Shown one piece after another: positions 42,057 to 51,693 of a stretch of DNA of 61,807 bases. Under the pieces are notes generated by a model that saw only the letters and a program-made list of their open reading frames with translations, did no database searches and had not been told where the DNA came from. Numbering within the stretch: the first letter of the stretch is position 1; every line of letters starts with the position of its first letter. The position numbers and the translations under genes were made by a program. Source of the DNA: Granulicella sp. GTDB taxonomy: Bacteria > Acidobacteriota > Terriglobia > Terriglobales > Acidobacteriaceae. The DNA lies in NCBI GenBank assembly GCA_003132145.1, contig PKWU01000070.1:46001-107807 (forward strand), in the 5' to 3' direction.

Positions 42057-45000
42057 TCATGCCTGGGCCTCATTCGCGTCCTCGGTTTGTGCCGGACCAA
42101 CGCGCGGATCGTTGCGATGCATCAGCGAGAAGAAGACCGGAACGAAGGTCAGCGTGCCAAAGGTGGCCAACAGCAGCCCGCCGATGACGGCGCGGCCCAG
42201 CGGCGCATTCTGTTCTCCGCCATCGCCCAGGCCAAGCGCCATCGGCACCATGCCGATGATCATGGCCAGTGCCGTCATAATGACCGGCCGGAAGCGCGTG
42301 AAGCCCGCGCTGAGCGCCGCCTGGGCCGCGCTCATGCCATGCTCCATCTGCTCCTTGGCGAAGCTGACCACAAGGATCGAGTTCGCCGTGGCCACGCCCA
42401 TGCACATGATGGAGCCGGTGAGCGCGGGGACGCTGATGTGGGTCCCGGTGAGGAACATCAGCCAGACGATTCCGGCCAAAGCGCCGGGCAGCGCGGCGAT
42501 GATGATGAAGGGATCGAGCCAGCTCTGGAAGTTCACCACGATGAGCGCGTAGACCAGCACGATGGAGAAGAGCAGTCCGTACACCAGTCCCTGAAAGGAG
42601 GTGTGCATGGTCTGGATCTGGCCACGGAGAAAGATCTGCGATCCGCGCGGCAGCTTCGATTTGCTGTCCTCAATGATGCGCTCGACCTTGCCTGCCACGC
42701 TGGCCAGATCGGTTCCCTCGACCGAGCCATAGATGTCGATGACCGGCCGTGCGTTGTAGTCGCTTACCGTCCCCGGCTCGGCTCCACGCTCGAGCGATGC
42801 AAGATTGCCGAGAATCTGCGGCTGCTGGTTCGAGCCGCTGGTCGCAATGGGAATGCTCTCCAGCTCCTGTAGGCCCTTCACCTCGTACTGTGGAGTCTGC
42901 ACGGCGATGTTGTAACTTACATGGTTCTGCGGATTCAGATAGAACGAGGGCGAGGTCTGCGAGCTTCCACTCAAACTGGTCAGCAGGGACTGCCCCACGT
43001 CCTTCTGGCTATAACCAACCTCTTGCGCGCGTGTGCGATCCACATTGACCGTCCACTTCGGCTGGTTGAAGGGCTGTTGGATGCGCAGATCGGTGGTGCC
43101 TGGGACGCGCGCGATCTGCTGCATCAACTGCTCGGCCAGCGCTCGGTTCTCGTCCACCTTCAAGCCCGCCACCTGCACATCGATCTGCGCGGGCAGGCCG
43201 AAGTTCAGGATCTGGCTCACCATATCGGTCGGCAGATAGTAGAACTCGACGCCGGGAAACTGCTGGGTCAGCTTGCCGCGCAACGCGCGCGTGTACTCCG
43301 CGGTGGGCCGGTGTTTTTCCGCCAGCGAGACCAGAATGTCCGCATCGCCCGTGCCCACGGGAGCCGAGTTCGAGTAGGAGAGATTCAGGCTGGAGTAGGG
43401 GAGACCTATGTTGTCGATGACGGTGCCCAGCTCGCTGGGTGGAATCTCGCGGCGGATCACGTCCTCGATCTGGTCGCACAGGCGCGCCGTGTCTTCAATG
43501 CGTGTTCCCGTGTGCGCGCGCACATGCAGCTTGAACTGGCCGCCGTCCACCGAGGGGAAGAAGTCCTGCCCAAGCCACGGATAGAGCAGAGCAATCGAGA
43601 CCACCCAGAACGCAACGATCGAGAGCAGAAACGCAGCCCGATTTTCCAGGCAGAGGCGCAGGACTCCGTGGTACCAGTCGCGCAGTCGCTCGAAATAATG
43701 TTCGAACGTAATCTGGAATCGCACGAATGGATTGCGACTGGCGCGCGCCTGCTCCACGCGGTCGTGCTCGTGTCCCTTCAGCAGATACATCGCCATGGTG
43801 GGCACGACGGTCCGCGAGAGGAAGTACGACGCGAGCATGGCGAAGACAACCGCCTCGGCCAGCGGGACGAAGAGATAGCGGGCGACGCCGCCGAGGAAGA
43901 ACATCGGCACAAAGACGATGCAGATGGCCAGCGTGGAGACGAAGGCCGGAACTGCGATCTGCGCGGCGCCGTCCAGGATCGCCGGCTCGACGTCCTCGCC
44001 CAGTTCCAGAAAGCGATTGATGTTCTCGATGGTCACGGTGGCATCGTCGACCAGAATGCCGACCGCCAGCGCCAGTCCGCCCAGGGTCATGATGTTGATC
44101 GTCTCGCCCAGCGCCGAGAGCATCAGCAACGAGCAGATGATAGACAGTGGAATCGACACCGCGATAATCAGCGTCGAACGCCAGTTGCCGAGAAAGATCA
44201 GGATCATGGCCGCGGTCAGGCAGCCGGCGATGATGGCCTCGCGCACAACCCCGCTGATCGCCGATTTTACAAAGATCGACTGGTCGGCAATCGGCCTAAT
44301 CCGCAACGCCGGAGGAAGCTGTGCTGCAATCAATGGCAATTGCGAACGCACGTTGGAGATGATGTCCAGCGTAGAAGCGTCACCCGTCTTCTGGATCGAC
44401 ATCAGAGCGGCGCGCTGTCCGTCGACGCGCACAATATTCGTCTGCGGAGGAAATCCGTCGCGCACGTTGCCGATGTCGTGAACATAGGTCGTCACGCCGT
44501 TCACCGTCTTGATTGGTAGGTCATTCAACGCCGCAATTGAGTCCGGTGCGCTATTGGTCTCAATCTGATAATCGACGTGGCCCATCTTCACATCGCCCGC
44601 GGGCAGAATCACGTTCTGCGCGTTCATGGCGTTCACCACGTCCGAAGCTGACAGCCCATGGGCCTGTAGTTTCTGGGTGTCGATGTCCACCTGAATCTGT
44701 CGCTGCTTGCCGCCATATGGGAACGGAATTGAGACGCCTTGCACGGTGGCCAACTGCGTGCGGATGAAGTTCGCCCCTAAGTCGAACAACTGCTGCTCGG
44801 ATAAGCCATTCCCAGAGAGTCCAAGTTGCAGCACCGGCACACTGGATGCACTGTACTGAATCACCAGCGGAGGCGTCGTTCCTACGGGAAACGACCGCAG
44901 CGCCGTCTGTGCAATCGCCGTCACCTGTGCTACCGCCTGCGAGATGTTGACCGTTGGGCGAAAGTAGACCTTGATGACAGAGATGCCATTCAGCGTCTGC

Positions 45001-45248
45001 GACTCGGTATGATCGATGTCATTGACCGTCGTGGTCAGGCTGCGCTCAAACTGCACCACGATCCGGTCGCTCATTTGCTGCGGGGAGAGTCCAGCATACG
45101 ACCAGAGCACGGAGACAACTGGAATGTCGATGTTGGGAAAGATGTCGACCGGCGTGCGCTCAATCACTACCGGGCCGAGGAAGAAGAGCAGCAGCGACAG
45201 CACGACGAAGGTGTAGGGTCTCCTAAGCGCGAGACGGACGATCCACAT
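42057..45248 (-). CDS. RND efflux transporter permease (AcrB/HAE1-like)
   Basis: This 1063-residue proton-driven drug/metabolite exporter has twelve transmembrane helices in two halves. Landmarks are the N-terminal MWIVRLALRRPYTFVVLSLL, the GGLALAVGILVDDATVTIEN of TM4 with the proton-relay Asp pair, and in the second half GSIMCMGVATANSILVVSFA. The ATG at 45248 is preceded by AAAGGAG at 7 bases, and the longer frame (45323) adds an unlikely leader. It is the first gene of the operon pump-adaptor-outer-membrane factor. No regulator is adjacent, and the substrate range is unknown. The sequence pattern is closer to the MdtB/C-like group than to AcrB itself. Confidence 0.94.
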   Translation of the reverse strand: MWIVRLALRRPYTFVVLSLLLFFLGPVVIERTPVDIFPNIDIPVVSVLWSYAGLSPQQMSDRIVVQFERSLTTTVNDIDHTESQTLNGISVIKVYFRPTVNISQAVAQVTAIAQTALRSFPVGTTPPLVIQYSASSVPVLQLGLSGNGLSEQQLFDLGANFIRTQLATVQGVSIPFPYGGKQRQIQVDIDTQKLQAHGLSASDVVNAMNAQNVILPAGDVKMGHVDYQIETNSAPDSIAALNDLPIKTVNGVTTYVHDIGNVRDGFPPQTNIVRVDGQRAALMSIQKTGDASTLDIISNVRSQLPLIAAQLPPALRIRPIADQSIFVKSAISGVVREAIIAGCLTAAMILIFLGNWRSTLIIAVSIPLSIICSLLMLSALGETINIMTLGGLALAVGILVDDATVTIENINRFLELGEDVEPAILDGAAQIAVPAFVSTLAICIVFVPMFFLGGVARYLFVPLAEAVVFAMLASYFLSRTVVPTMAMYLLKGHEHDRVEQARASRNPFVRFQITFEHYFERLRDWYHGVLRLCLENRAAFLLSIVAFWVVSIALLYPWLGQDFFPSVDGGQFKLHVRAHTGTRIEDTARLCDQIEDVIRREIPPSELGTVIDNIGLPYSSLNLSYSNSAPVGTGDADILVSLAEKHRPTAEYTRALRGKLTQQFPGVEFYYLPTDMVSQILNFGLPAQIDVQVAGLKVDENRALAEQLMQQIARVPGTTDLRIQQPFNQPKWTVNVDRTRAQEVGYSQKDVGQSLLTSLSGSSQTSPSFYLNPQNHVSYNIAVQTPQYEVKGLQELESIPIATSGSNQQPQILGNLASLERGAEPGTVSDYNARPVIDIYGSVEGTDLASVAGKVERIIEDSKSKLPRGSQIFLRGQIQTMHTSFQGLVYGLLFSIVLVYALIVVNFQSWLDPFIIIAALPGALAGIVWLMFLTGTHISVPALTGSIMCMGVATANSILVVSFAKEQMEHGMSAAQAALSAGFTRFRPVIMTALAMIIGMVPMALGLGDGGEQNAPLGRAVIGGLLLATFGTLTFVPVFFSLMHRNDPRVGPAQTEDANEAQA

Positions 45249-45488
45249 CAAAACTCCTTTGGCCGAGAGCGGTCGGCACAGGCTGGGCGGGACTCGCCCC
45301 CAGTCGGCGCAGTGGCCGGTCAAGCGAACGACAGTTTCAGTACGTGAGGCTGCGGTTCGCTTCGTTGCTCATTAAACGATAGCAGCTTCCCGCAAGACGC
45401 ATCGCCGCTTCATGCCCCCGCCGCATTCCGTTGCACCTTCGTGGGCCAATGCGCCTGCGATTGCGCTGGGTTCGGTATTCTGTATGCA

Positions 45489-46391
45489 ATGGCTTTTCTC
45501 CCGTCCGCGATTCAGTCGAAGATGCCCGCGCCCCGCGCTGTTCTCCGGTCGTCCCTGTGCAGGACACGCGTCTTTCTTTCCGCTTTGCTGGCGCTGACGT
45601 TGCTACCGGTTGTGTCTGCGCAGGGCCACCCGCCTGCTCAGATGGATGCGACGGCGCTGGTTCGCCGCGCCGTGCAACACCGGCTCGACGCCGGCAAGAG
45701 CCATCGACCGGTCCGCTATCTGATTCACCGGACCGACGAGCGCCACGACACCACCAAGGCCATCCTCGAGACCGTAGACGGCGATGTCGCGCGGCTGGTC
45801 GCAATCGACGGCAAGCCGCTCAGCGCCATGGCCGACCGCGCCGAGCTGGCCCGCCTGGACACGCTCGCCGCCCACCCCGAGATGCAGGAGCATCGCCACA
45901 AGGGCGAGCAGAAGGACGCCGAGCGCGTCGACCGCCTGCTGGCCCTGCTGCCCGACGCGTTTGTCTACCGCTTCGAAGGGATGACTCCCTGCGCCGCGGG
46001 CCAGTGCTATCGGTTGAGCTTCACTCCCAATCCGCGCTTCACTCCGCCCAACATGGAGGCGGACCTGCTGCGCGGCATTGCGGGCGAGGTGTGGATCGAT
46101 GCGACGCAGGAACGACTGACCCGGCTGGAGGGCCACTTCATCGCGGATGTCAACTTCGGATTCGGAATTGTCGGCAAGCTGAACAAGGGCGGAACGGTCC
46201 TGCTGGAGCAGACCGACATCGGCGGGCACGATTGGGAGTTGACGCGCCTGACCCTGCATGTGACTGGCAAGGCGCTGATGGTCAAGCCGTTGAGCTTTCA
46301 GATCAACGAGGAGGCGAACCACTTTGCTCCGGTCTCGCCCGGCCTCAGGTACAGAGACGCGATCCAACTGCTGAAGCAATCCACGCCATAG
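45489..46391 (+). CDS. Exported protein of unknown function
   Basis: This 300-residue protein has a basic start and a hydrophobic signal segment (VFLSALLALTLLPVVSAQG) that should be cleaved after SAQ. The mature part holds VGKLNKGGTVLLEQTDIGGH-like strands (GIVGKLNKGGTVLLEQTDIG) and a final Lys/Leu-rich strand, perhaps a LolA-like or outer-membrane-lipid-binding barrel half. It is not recognised as a named family. Possible starts are 45489 and 45522. It lies upstream of iorA in the same direction (85-base gap), and may be independent. Confidence 0.65.
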   Translation: MAFLPSAIQSKMPAPRAVLRSSLCRTRVFLSALLALTLLPVVSAQGHPPAQMDATALVRRAVQHRLDAGKSHRPVRYLIHRTDERHDTTKAILETVDGDVARLVAIDGKPLSAMADRAELARLDTLAAHPEMQEHRHKGEQKDAERVDRLLALLPDAFVYRFEGMTPCAAGQCYRLSFTPNPRFTPPNMEADLLRGIAGEVWIDATQERLTRLEGHFIADVNFGFGIVGKLNKGGTVLLEQTDIGGHDWELTRLTLHVTGKALMVKPLSFQINEEANHFAPVSPGLRYRDAIQLLKQSTP

Positions 46392-46476
46392 AGGCGTTCG
46401 CAGCTTCGTAGCGGATGACTTTTGCGGTCGTGTACACTTAATTCGACTCGACACTTGAATTTCACAGGGCCCCAGC

Positions 46477-48093
46477 TTGGATTCTCTTCCGCAACTGAAT
46501 GCGTTGTCACTGTTGAGCGGTGACGAAGCGGTTGCCATGGCCGCCATCGACTGCGCGGTGGCCCTTGGCACGGGTTACCCCGGCACTCCCTCGACGGAGA
46601 TCCTGGAGACCTTCGCGGCCCTGGGCGGCCGGGCGCAGTGGTCGCCCAACGAAAAAGTCGCGCTGGAGGTTGCCATCGGCGTCGCCTTTGCCGGCGCGCG
46701 TGCCATTGTCACCATGAAGCACGTCGGGCTGAATGTGGCGGCAGACCCCTTGTTCACGGTGGCGTCCACCCGGCTGGACGGGGCGCTGGTGGTGGTGACG
46801 GCCGACGATCCGGGGATGGCCTCCAGCCAGAACGAGCAGGACAACCGGCGCTATGCGCTGGCCGCCGGCGTGCCCATGCTGGAGCCCTCGGACTCGCAGG
46901 AGGCGTACGAGTTCATGGTGCGCGCCATCGAGATCTCCGAGCGCTGGCAGGCGCCGGTCCTGTTGCGCATGACCACGCGCGTCTGTCATTCCAAGACCGT
47001 GGTGCGGCGCGGCACGATTGCGGTTCCCCCGCCGCGCGCGCCGCACTTCGAGCACGACCTTCCCTCCCGCGTGATGATTCCGGCGTACGCTCGGCCCGCG
47101 CATCCACGGCTGCGCAAGAAGCTGGCGGAGATGGCCGCGTGGAACGACGAGGCGGGGCCGAACCAACTCATCCCCGGCTCAACCAAGCTGGGAATTATCA
47201 CCTCCGGCGTCAGCTTCCATCATGTGCGCGAGGTCGCTCCCGAGGCCAGCGTGCTGAAGATTGGAATGACTTACCCGCTGCCCGTGGAGCGCATGCGCGC
47301 GTTTGCCGCCAGCGTCGAGCGCTGCATCGTCATCGAAGAGGGAGATCCCTACCTGGTGGAGGGAGCGCGCGCCGCCTGCATCGCGGTCGAGGGCAAGCCG
47401 GAGAGCTTCCGCTTTGGCGAACTGAACAGCGCGCGTGTGCGCCGCATTCTGGACGGCGATAATTCGCCGGAGCCGAAGCGCGTCGCCGGCAAGATGCCGG
47501 CCTTCTGTCCCGGCTGTCCGCATCGCAGCGTCTACACGGCGCTGAAGAACCTCGACTGCATCGTCTCCGGCGACATCGGCTGCTACTCGCTTGGCGCGCT
47601 GCCGCCCTTCGAGGCGATGGACACGATGGTGTGCATGGGCGCGTCCATCGGCGTGGGCCTGGGCTTGCGCTACACGCTGCCGCCCGAGCAGGCCAAGCGC
47701 GTGGTGAGCGTCATCGGCGACAGCACCTTTGTGCACAGCGGCATCACCGGCCTGGTCGAGATGATCTACAACCCGCCGCAGAGCGGCCATGTGGTGGTGA
47801 TTCTGGACAACGGAACCACCGCCATGACGGGCCTGCAAGAGCATCCGGGGACCGGGCGCACGCTGGCCCACGCCAAGACGGGCAAGGTGGTCTTCGAGGA
47901 GCTGGCGCGCACGCTGGGCATACAAAATGTTTATGTGATCGATCCCACGGCGGAGCCGGAGAAGTTTCAGCAGACGATTCAATCCTGCCTGGACCGGCCG
48001 GAGCTCTCCGTAGTGATCTCCCGCCACAACTGTCTTCTGGCAAATCGCTCGATCCGCGAGTACGAGAGGTGCAATGATCAGCCAATCGACTAA
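46477..48093 (+). CDS. iorA: Indolepyruvate:ferredoxin oxidoreductase alpha subunit lacking the ferredoxin domain
   Basis: This thiamine diphosphate enzyme (538 residues) decarboxylates aryl-pyruvates to aryl-acetyl-CoA. The N-terminal pyrimidine-binding domain has GTGYPGTPSTEILE, the CoA/TPP domain has FCPGCPHRSVYTALK, and the TPP-binding GDIGCYSLGALPPFEAMD. The usual C-terminal double 4Fe-4S cluster domain is missing: the protein stops at NCLLANRSIREYERCNDQPID, with no CxxCxxC motif. The start is a TTG at 46477 with an AGGG upstream. It overlaps iorB by 20 bases. Confidence 0.9.
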   Translation: MDSLPQLNALSLLSGDEAVAMAAIDCAVALGTGYPGTPSTEILETFAALGGRAQWSPNEKVALEVAIGVAFAGARAIVTMKHVGLNVAADPLFTVASTRLDGALVVVTADDPGMASSQNEQDNRRYALAAGVPMLEPSDSQEAYEFMVRAIEISERWQAPVLLRMTTRVCHSKTVVRRGTIAVPPPRAPHFEHDLPSRVMIPAYARPAHPRLRKKLAEMAAWNDEAGPNQLIPGSTKLGIITSGVSFHHVREVAPEASVLKIGMTYPLPVERMRAFAASVERCIVIEEGDPYLVEGARAACIAVEGKPESFRFGELNSARVRRILDGDNSPEPKRVAGKMPAFCPGCPHRSVYTALKNLDCIVSGDIGCYSLGALPPFEAMDTMVCMGASIGVGLGLRYTLPPEQAKRVVSVIGDSTFVHSGITGLVEMIYNPPQSGHVVVILDNGTTAMTGLQEHPGTGRTLAHAKTGKVVFEELARTLGIQNVYVIDPTAEPEKFQQTIQSCLDRPELSVVISRHNCLLANRSIREYERCNDQPID

Positions 48094-48604
48094 CGCGGCG
48101 AGCAGTACGCCTACTTCGGCGAGCAGTAGGCCGACCAATGTAGTGGTCGCGGGACTGGGCGGTCAGGGCGTGTTGAAGGCCTCCGACATTCTCGCCGACG
48201 TTGTCTTCAGCTCCGGCCTGGACGTGAAGAAGAGCGAACTGCACGGGATGAGCCAGCGCGGCGGCTCCGTCTCCAGCGACGTGCGCTTTGGCGAGCGCGT
48301 CTTCAGCCCCATGGTGCCGGAGGGCGAGGCGGATTTCCTGCTCGTCATCGCGGCGGACCAGGTCCCGGTGAATGAATGGGCGTTGCGTCCCGGCGGCGTC
48401 CTCATTGACGCTTCCATGATCGACGAATCCAGCCTGCCCAACAAGAAGAGCATCAACGTGGCGCTGCTTGGCGTGTTGAGCCGTCATCTGCACTTTCCCG
48501 TCGAGGCGTGGACCGCCGCCATCGGGCGCAACCTGCCGGAGAAGCTGCATGAGGCCAACCTGCAGGCGTTTTCCATGGGCCGGGCACTCGAGCAGAAAAA
48601 ATGA
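48074..48604 (+). CDS. iorB: Indolepyruvate oxidoreductase beta subunit
   Basis: This 176-residue subunit belongs to the gamma-domain (POR/IOR gamma) family. The signature NVVVAGLGGQGVLKASDILA, then VKKSELHGMSQRGGSVSSDV, and FSPMVPEGEADFLL are all present. It is shorter than many IorB (about 190-200), with a slightly variable N-terminus. It overlaps iorA by 20 bases and paaK by 4 bases (ATGA), so the three proteins are translated together. Confidence 0.93.
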   Translation: MISQSTNAASSTPTSASSRPTNVVVAGLGGQGVLKASDILADVVFSSGLDVKKSELHGMSQRGGSVSSDVRFGERVFSPMVPEGEADFLLVIAADQVPVNEWALRPGGVLIDASMIDESSLPNKKSINVALLGVLSRHLHFPVEAWTAAIGRNLPEKLHEANLQAFSMGRALEQKK

Positions 48605-49932
48605 ATTCAGTTCTGGAATCGAGCGTCGCCGACTGCAATCCCGCGAGCGAGCCGGATTACACGCCCCTTACACAGCTCCGCGATTTGCAGTTGCAACGCC
48701 TGCAGGCTGTGGTTGCGCGCGCGTGGCGGCAGGTCGAGCTCTTCCGCTCGCGCATGGACGAGCGCGGGCTTGCGCCGCAGCAGATCCGTTCGCTCGAGGA
48801 CATCGGTAAGCTGCCGTTCACCGCCAAGAGCGACCTGCGCGACACCTATCCGTTCGGGCTCTTTGCCAGCCCCATGAAGGACGTCGTCCGGTTGCACGTC
48901 TCCAGCGGGACTACGGGAAAGCCCATCGTAGTCGCTTACACCAAGGAGGATCTGGACGTGTGGACCTCGGTGATGGTCCGCTGTCTGGCCGGTTGCGGCT
49001 TGCATCGTGGAGACATCATCCAGGTTGCCTATGGGTACGGACTCTTCACCGGCGGCCTGGGCGCGCACTATGGCGCCGAAGGGCTGGGAGCGACGGTTGT
49101 CCCAGCCAGCACGGGCAACGCCGACCGGCAGATCATGCTGATGAAGGACTTTGGTGTGACTGCGATCTCCTGCACGCCCACATATTTTCTGCATCTGATC
49201 GACCGCGCCGCCGAACTCGGCGTGGACATGAAAGAACTTCCGCTGCGAGCAGGAATCTTCGGCGCCGAGCCGTGGACCGACTCCATGCGCAGGCACATTG
49301 AGTCGATGAGCCGGATCGAGGCATTCGACATCTACGGGCTATCGGAGATCATCGGCCCCGGCGTCGGCTGCGAGTGCCGTCAGCATCAGGGCCTGCACGT
49401 CTTCGAGGACCACTTCTATCCGGAGATTGTCGATCCCATCACCGGCGAGCCGCTGCCGGACGGCTGCGAGGGCGAACTGGTCCTGACCACGCTGAGCAAG
49501 CAGGCGATGCCCATGATCCGCTACCGCACGCGCGACATCAGTATGATCCTGCCGGGCCGGTGTGAGTGCGGGCGCACGCTGCGGCGCATCGGTCGCATCG
49601 GACGGCGCAGCGACGACATGCTCATCATTCGCGGCGTCAACATCTTCCCATCGCAGGTGGAGACCGCGCTGCTCCAGATCGAGGGCACCCTGCCGCACTA
49701 CCAGATCGTGCTCACGCGCGAGCAGGGACTGGACCAGATGGAGGTGCAGGTCGAGGTGACGCCGCAGATGTTCACCGACAAGATCGGAGCGTTGCAGGGG
49801 CTGCACGACAGGCTTCAGGAAGCGCTCGATCGCGTGCTTGGAATCCGCGTTAGCATCGCGCTGGTCGAGGCGAATACCATCGAGCGAAGCGAGGGCAAGG
49901 CAAAACGCGTCATCGACCGGAGGACATTATGA
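48601..49932 (+). CDS. paaK: Phenylacetate--CoA ligase
   Basis: This AMP-forming ligase (443 residues) activates aryl-acetates to their CoA thioesters. The adenylate-forming P-loop SSGTTGKPIVVAYTKEDL is clear, with the AMP-binding YGLSEIIGPGVGCEC and the C-terminal DDMLIIRGVNIFPSQVE hinge. Within this operon it would link free arylacetate to the aryl-acetyl-CoA pool produced or consumed by IorAB. No paaABCDE ring-oxidation genes are near, which argues against aerobic phenylacetate degradation. Confidence 0.94.
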   Translation: MNSVLESSVADCNPASEPDYTPLTQLRDLQLQRLQAVVARAWRQVELFRSRMDERGLAPQQIRSLEDIGKLPFTAKSDLRDTYPFGLFASPMKDVVRLHVSSGTTGKPIVVAYTKEDLDVWTSVMVRCLAGCGLHRGDIIQVAYGYGLFTGGLGAHYGAEGLGATVVPASTGNADRQIMLMKDFGVTAISCTPTYFLHLIDRAAELGVDMKELPLRAGIFGAEPWTDSMRRHIESMSRIEAFDIYGLSEIIGPGVGCECRQHQGLHVFEDHFYPEIVDPITGEPLPDGCEGELVLTTLSKQAMPMIRYRTRDISMILPGRCECGRTLRRIGRIGRRSDDMLIIRGVNIFPSQVETALLQIEGTLPHYQIVLTREQGLDQMEVQVEVTPQMFTDKIGALQGLHDRLQEALDRVLGIRVSIALVEANTIERSEGKAKRVIDRRTL

Positions 49933-50360
49933 AGGTCCATCAGATATCGCTGTTCGTCGAGAACAAGCCGGGGCACATCGCCGCACCGGCGCGCCTGCTG
50001 GCGCAGGAAGGCGTTGACATTCGCGCCTTGTACCTGGCGGATACGCAGCAATACGGCATTCTGCGGATCATCGTCTCGGACTGGGAGAAGGCCGCGCGCA
50101 CTCTCGAAGCCCATGGGTTTGTGGTGAAGGTGACGGAGGTCCTCGCCATCCTGGTGACCGACCGTCCCGGCGGCCTGGCCGACGTCCTGGGAACGCTCGA
50201 CGGCACCGGCATCAATATCGAGTACATGTACGCCTTCTCCGATGTTCGCGGAGACGAGGCAATCCTCATCTTTCGCTTCGCCGATCCGGACGCGGCGATT
50301 GCGCGCTTGCAGGCAGCAGGAATCAAGCTGATGGCGAGCAAGGAACTTCTGAAGCAATAG
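49929..50360 (+). CDS. Double ACT domain protein
   Basis: This small protein (143 residues) has two ACT domains in tandem, MKVHQISLFVENKPGHIAAPARLL and VLAILVTDRPGGLADVLGTL, each with the P-G-x-L/I-A turn that binds an amino acid at the dimer interface. It has no catalytic domain, so it is likely a sensor or allosteric partner. It overlaps paaK by 4 bases. The context suggests it reads the aromatic amino acid level for the IorAB/PaaK/aminotransferase pathway. Such ACT proteins often occur with paaK and ior genes in anaerobic pathways. Confidence 0.92.
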   Translation: MKVHQISLFVENKPGHIAAPARLLAQEGVDIRALYLADTQQYGILRIIVSDWEKAARTLEAHGFVVKVTEVLAILVTDRPGGLADVLGTLDGTGINIEYMYAFSDVRGDEAILIFRFADPDAAIARLQAAGIKLMASKELLKQ

Positions 50361-50373
50361 CAGGCCCACACTC

Positions 50374-51558
50374 ATGCCCGTCGCAAAGACCATCGCAAGA
50401 CAACTCGAGAACGCCTCCTGGATTCGACGCATGTTTGAGGAAGGCGTCCGGATGAAGCGCGAACGCGGGGCCGACGCGGTCTTCGACTTCTCGCTCGGCA
50501 ATCCAGATGTCGAGCCGCCGCCCGCGGTGCTGGATGCGTTGCGGCGAGTGGTGGCCGGCAACCGTCCCGGCTCGCATGGCTATATGCCGAATCCCGGCTA
50601 TCCCGCGGTTCGCGAGGCCGTCGCCAACAAGCTGCAGCGAGAGACTGGCCTGAGCTTCACAGCCGAGGACATCTTTATGACGGTCGGCTCCGCGGGCGCA
50701 TGCAATGTGATCTTGAAGTCGATTCTCGACCCCGGCGACGAAGTCATCGTCTTGATGCCCTTCTTTCCCGAGTACCAGTTCTACATCGCCAACCACGGCG
50801 GCCGTATGGTCCCCGTAGAGACCGACGCCACGTTCCTGCCTGACGTGGAGCGCATTGCGGCGGCGATCACACCGCGAACCCGCGCCATCCTCCTCAACAC
50901 GCCCAACAATCCCACCGGCCGCGTCTACCCGGAGAGCGTGCTGCGCGATCTGGACGCGATGCTGAAGCGCGCCGGCCAGCCCATCACCGTCATCAGCGAC
51001 GAGCCATACAAGTCCTTCGTCTATGACGGAGGGCGGCAGCCCGAGGTGGCCTCCTTCATCGCCAACACAGTGATCTGCAACTCGTGGTCGAAGTCGCTGG
51101 GACTGCCCGGCGAGCGCATCGGCTACCTGGCGCTCTCGCCGCAACTGGAGGATGCCGCTCTTCTGCGCGGCGCCTGTGCCTTCTGTAATCGCACTCTGGG
51201 CTTTATCAACGCGCCCGCGATCTGGCAGTGGGTGATGCTGGAATCGCTGGATGCAACGATCGACGCAGCAATCTACGAGCACAAGCGTAATGTCCTTTGC
51301 GATGCGCTGGAGGCCATCGGATACGAGGTGCGGCGCCCCGAAGGCGCGTTCTACATCTTCCTCAAGACCCCCATCCCCGACGATATTGCCTTCACCAAAC
51401 TGCTTGCCGAGCAAGGCGTGCTCGCCGTCCCCGGCACCGGCTTTGGCCGCTCCGGTTACATTCGCCTGTCGCTTACGATTCCGTTGGAGAGGATTGAGGG
51501 ATCGATCGGCGGGTTTCGGCGCGCATTTCTCTCATCGCGAGGGGATAAACAGGGTTAG
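50374..51558 (+). CDS. Pyridoxal phosphate-dependent aminotransferase (class I/II)
   Basis: This fold-type I aminotransferase (394 residues) has the PLP-binding lysine in NSWSKSLGLPGERIGYLAL, NTPNNPTGRVY, and SDEPYKSFVYDG. It follows the ACT gene by 13 bases and ends the operon. The context suggests that it interconverts aromatic amino acids and aryl-pyruvates, feeding or using IorAB. The AspC/MalY/AlaA-type group cannot be separated by eye. Confidence 0.92.
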   Translation: MPVAKTIARQLENASWIRRMFEEGVRMKRERGADAVFDFSLGNPDVEPPPAVLDALRRVVAGNRPGSHGYMPNPGYPAVREAVANKLQRETGLSFTAEDIFMTVGSAGACNVILKSILDPGDEVIVLMPFFPEYQFYIANHGGRMVPVETDATFLPDVERIAAAITPRTRAILLNTPNNPTGRVYPESVLRDLDAMLKRAGQPITVISDEPYKSFVYDGGRQPEVASFIANTVICNSWSKSLGLPGERIGYLALSPQLEDAALLRGACAFCNRTLGFINAPAIWQWVMLESLDATIDAAIYEHKRNVLCDALEAIGYEVRRPEGAFYIFLKTPIPDDIAFTKLLAEQGVLAVPGTGFGRSGYIRLSLTIPLERIEGSIGGFRRAFLSSRGDKQG

Positions 51559-51693
51559 CAGGAATCGCCGCACCGCTGCGATACTGAAGAGTGTCTAATA
51601 GCTGGATCGGGCACGAATCCCCGGACGGACTCTCGCTGGACGATCAGCCTGGCGAGGACCGGATTCCGGCGCGCCCGGATCGATGGATAAACC

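Noticed and set aside
42921..44519. A 532-codon plus-strand frame antisense to the RND pump
   Set aside because: Codon-bias shadow of a strongly supported gene.
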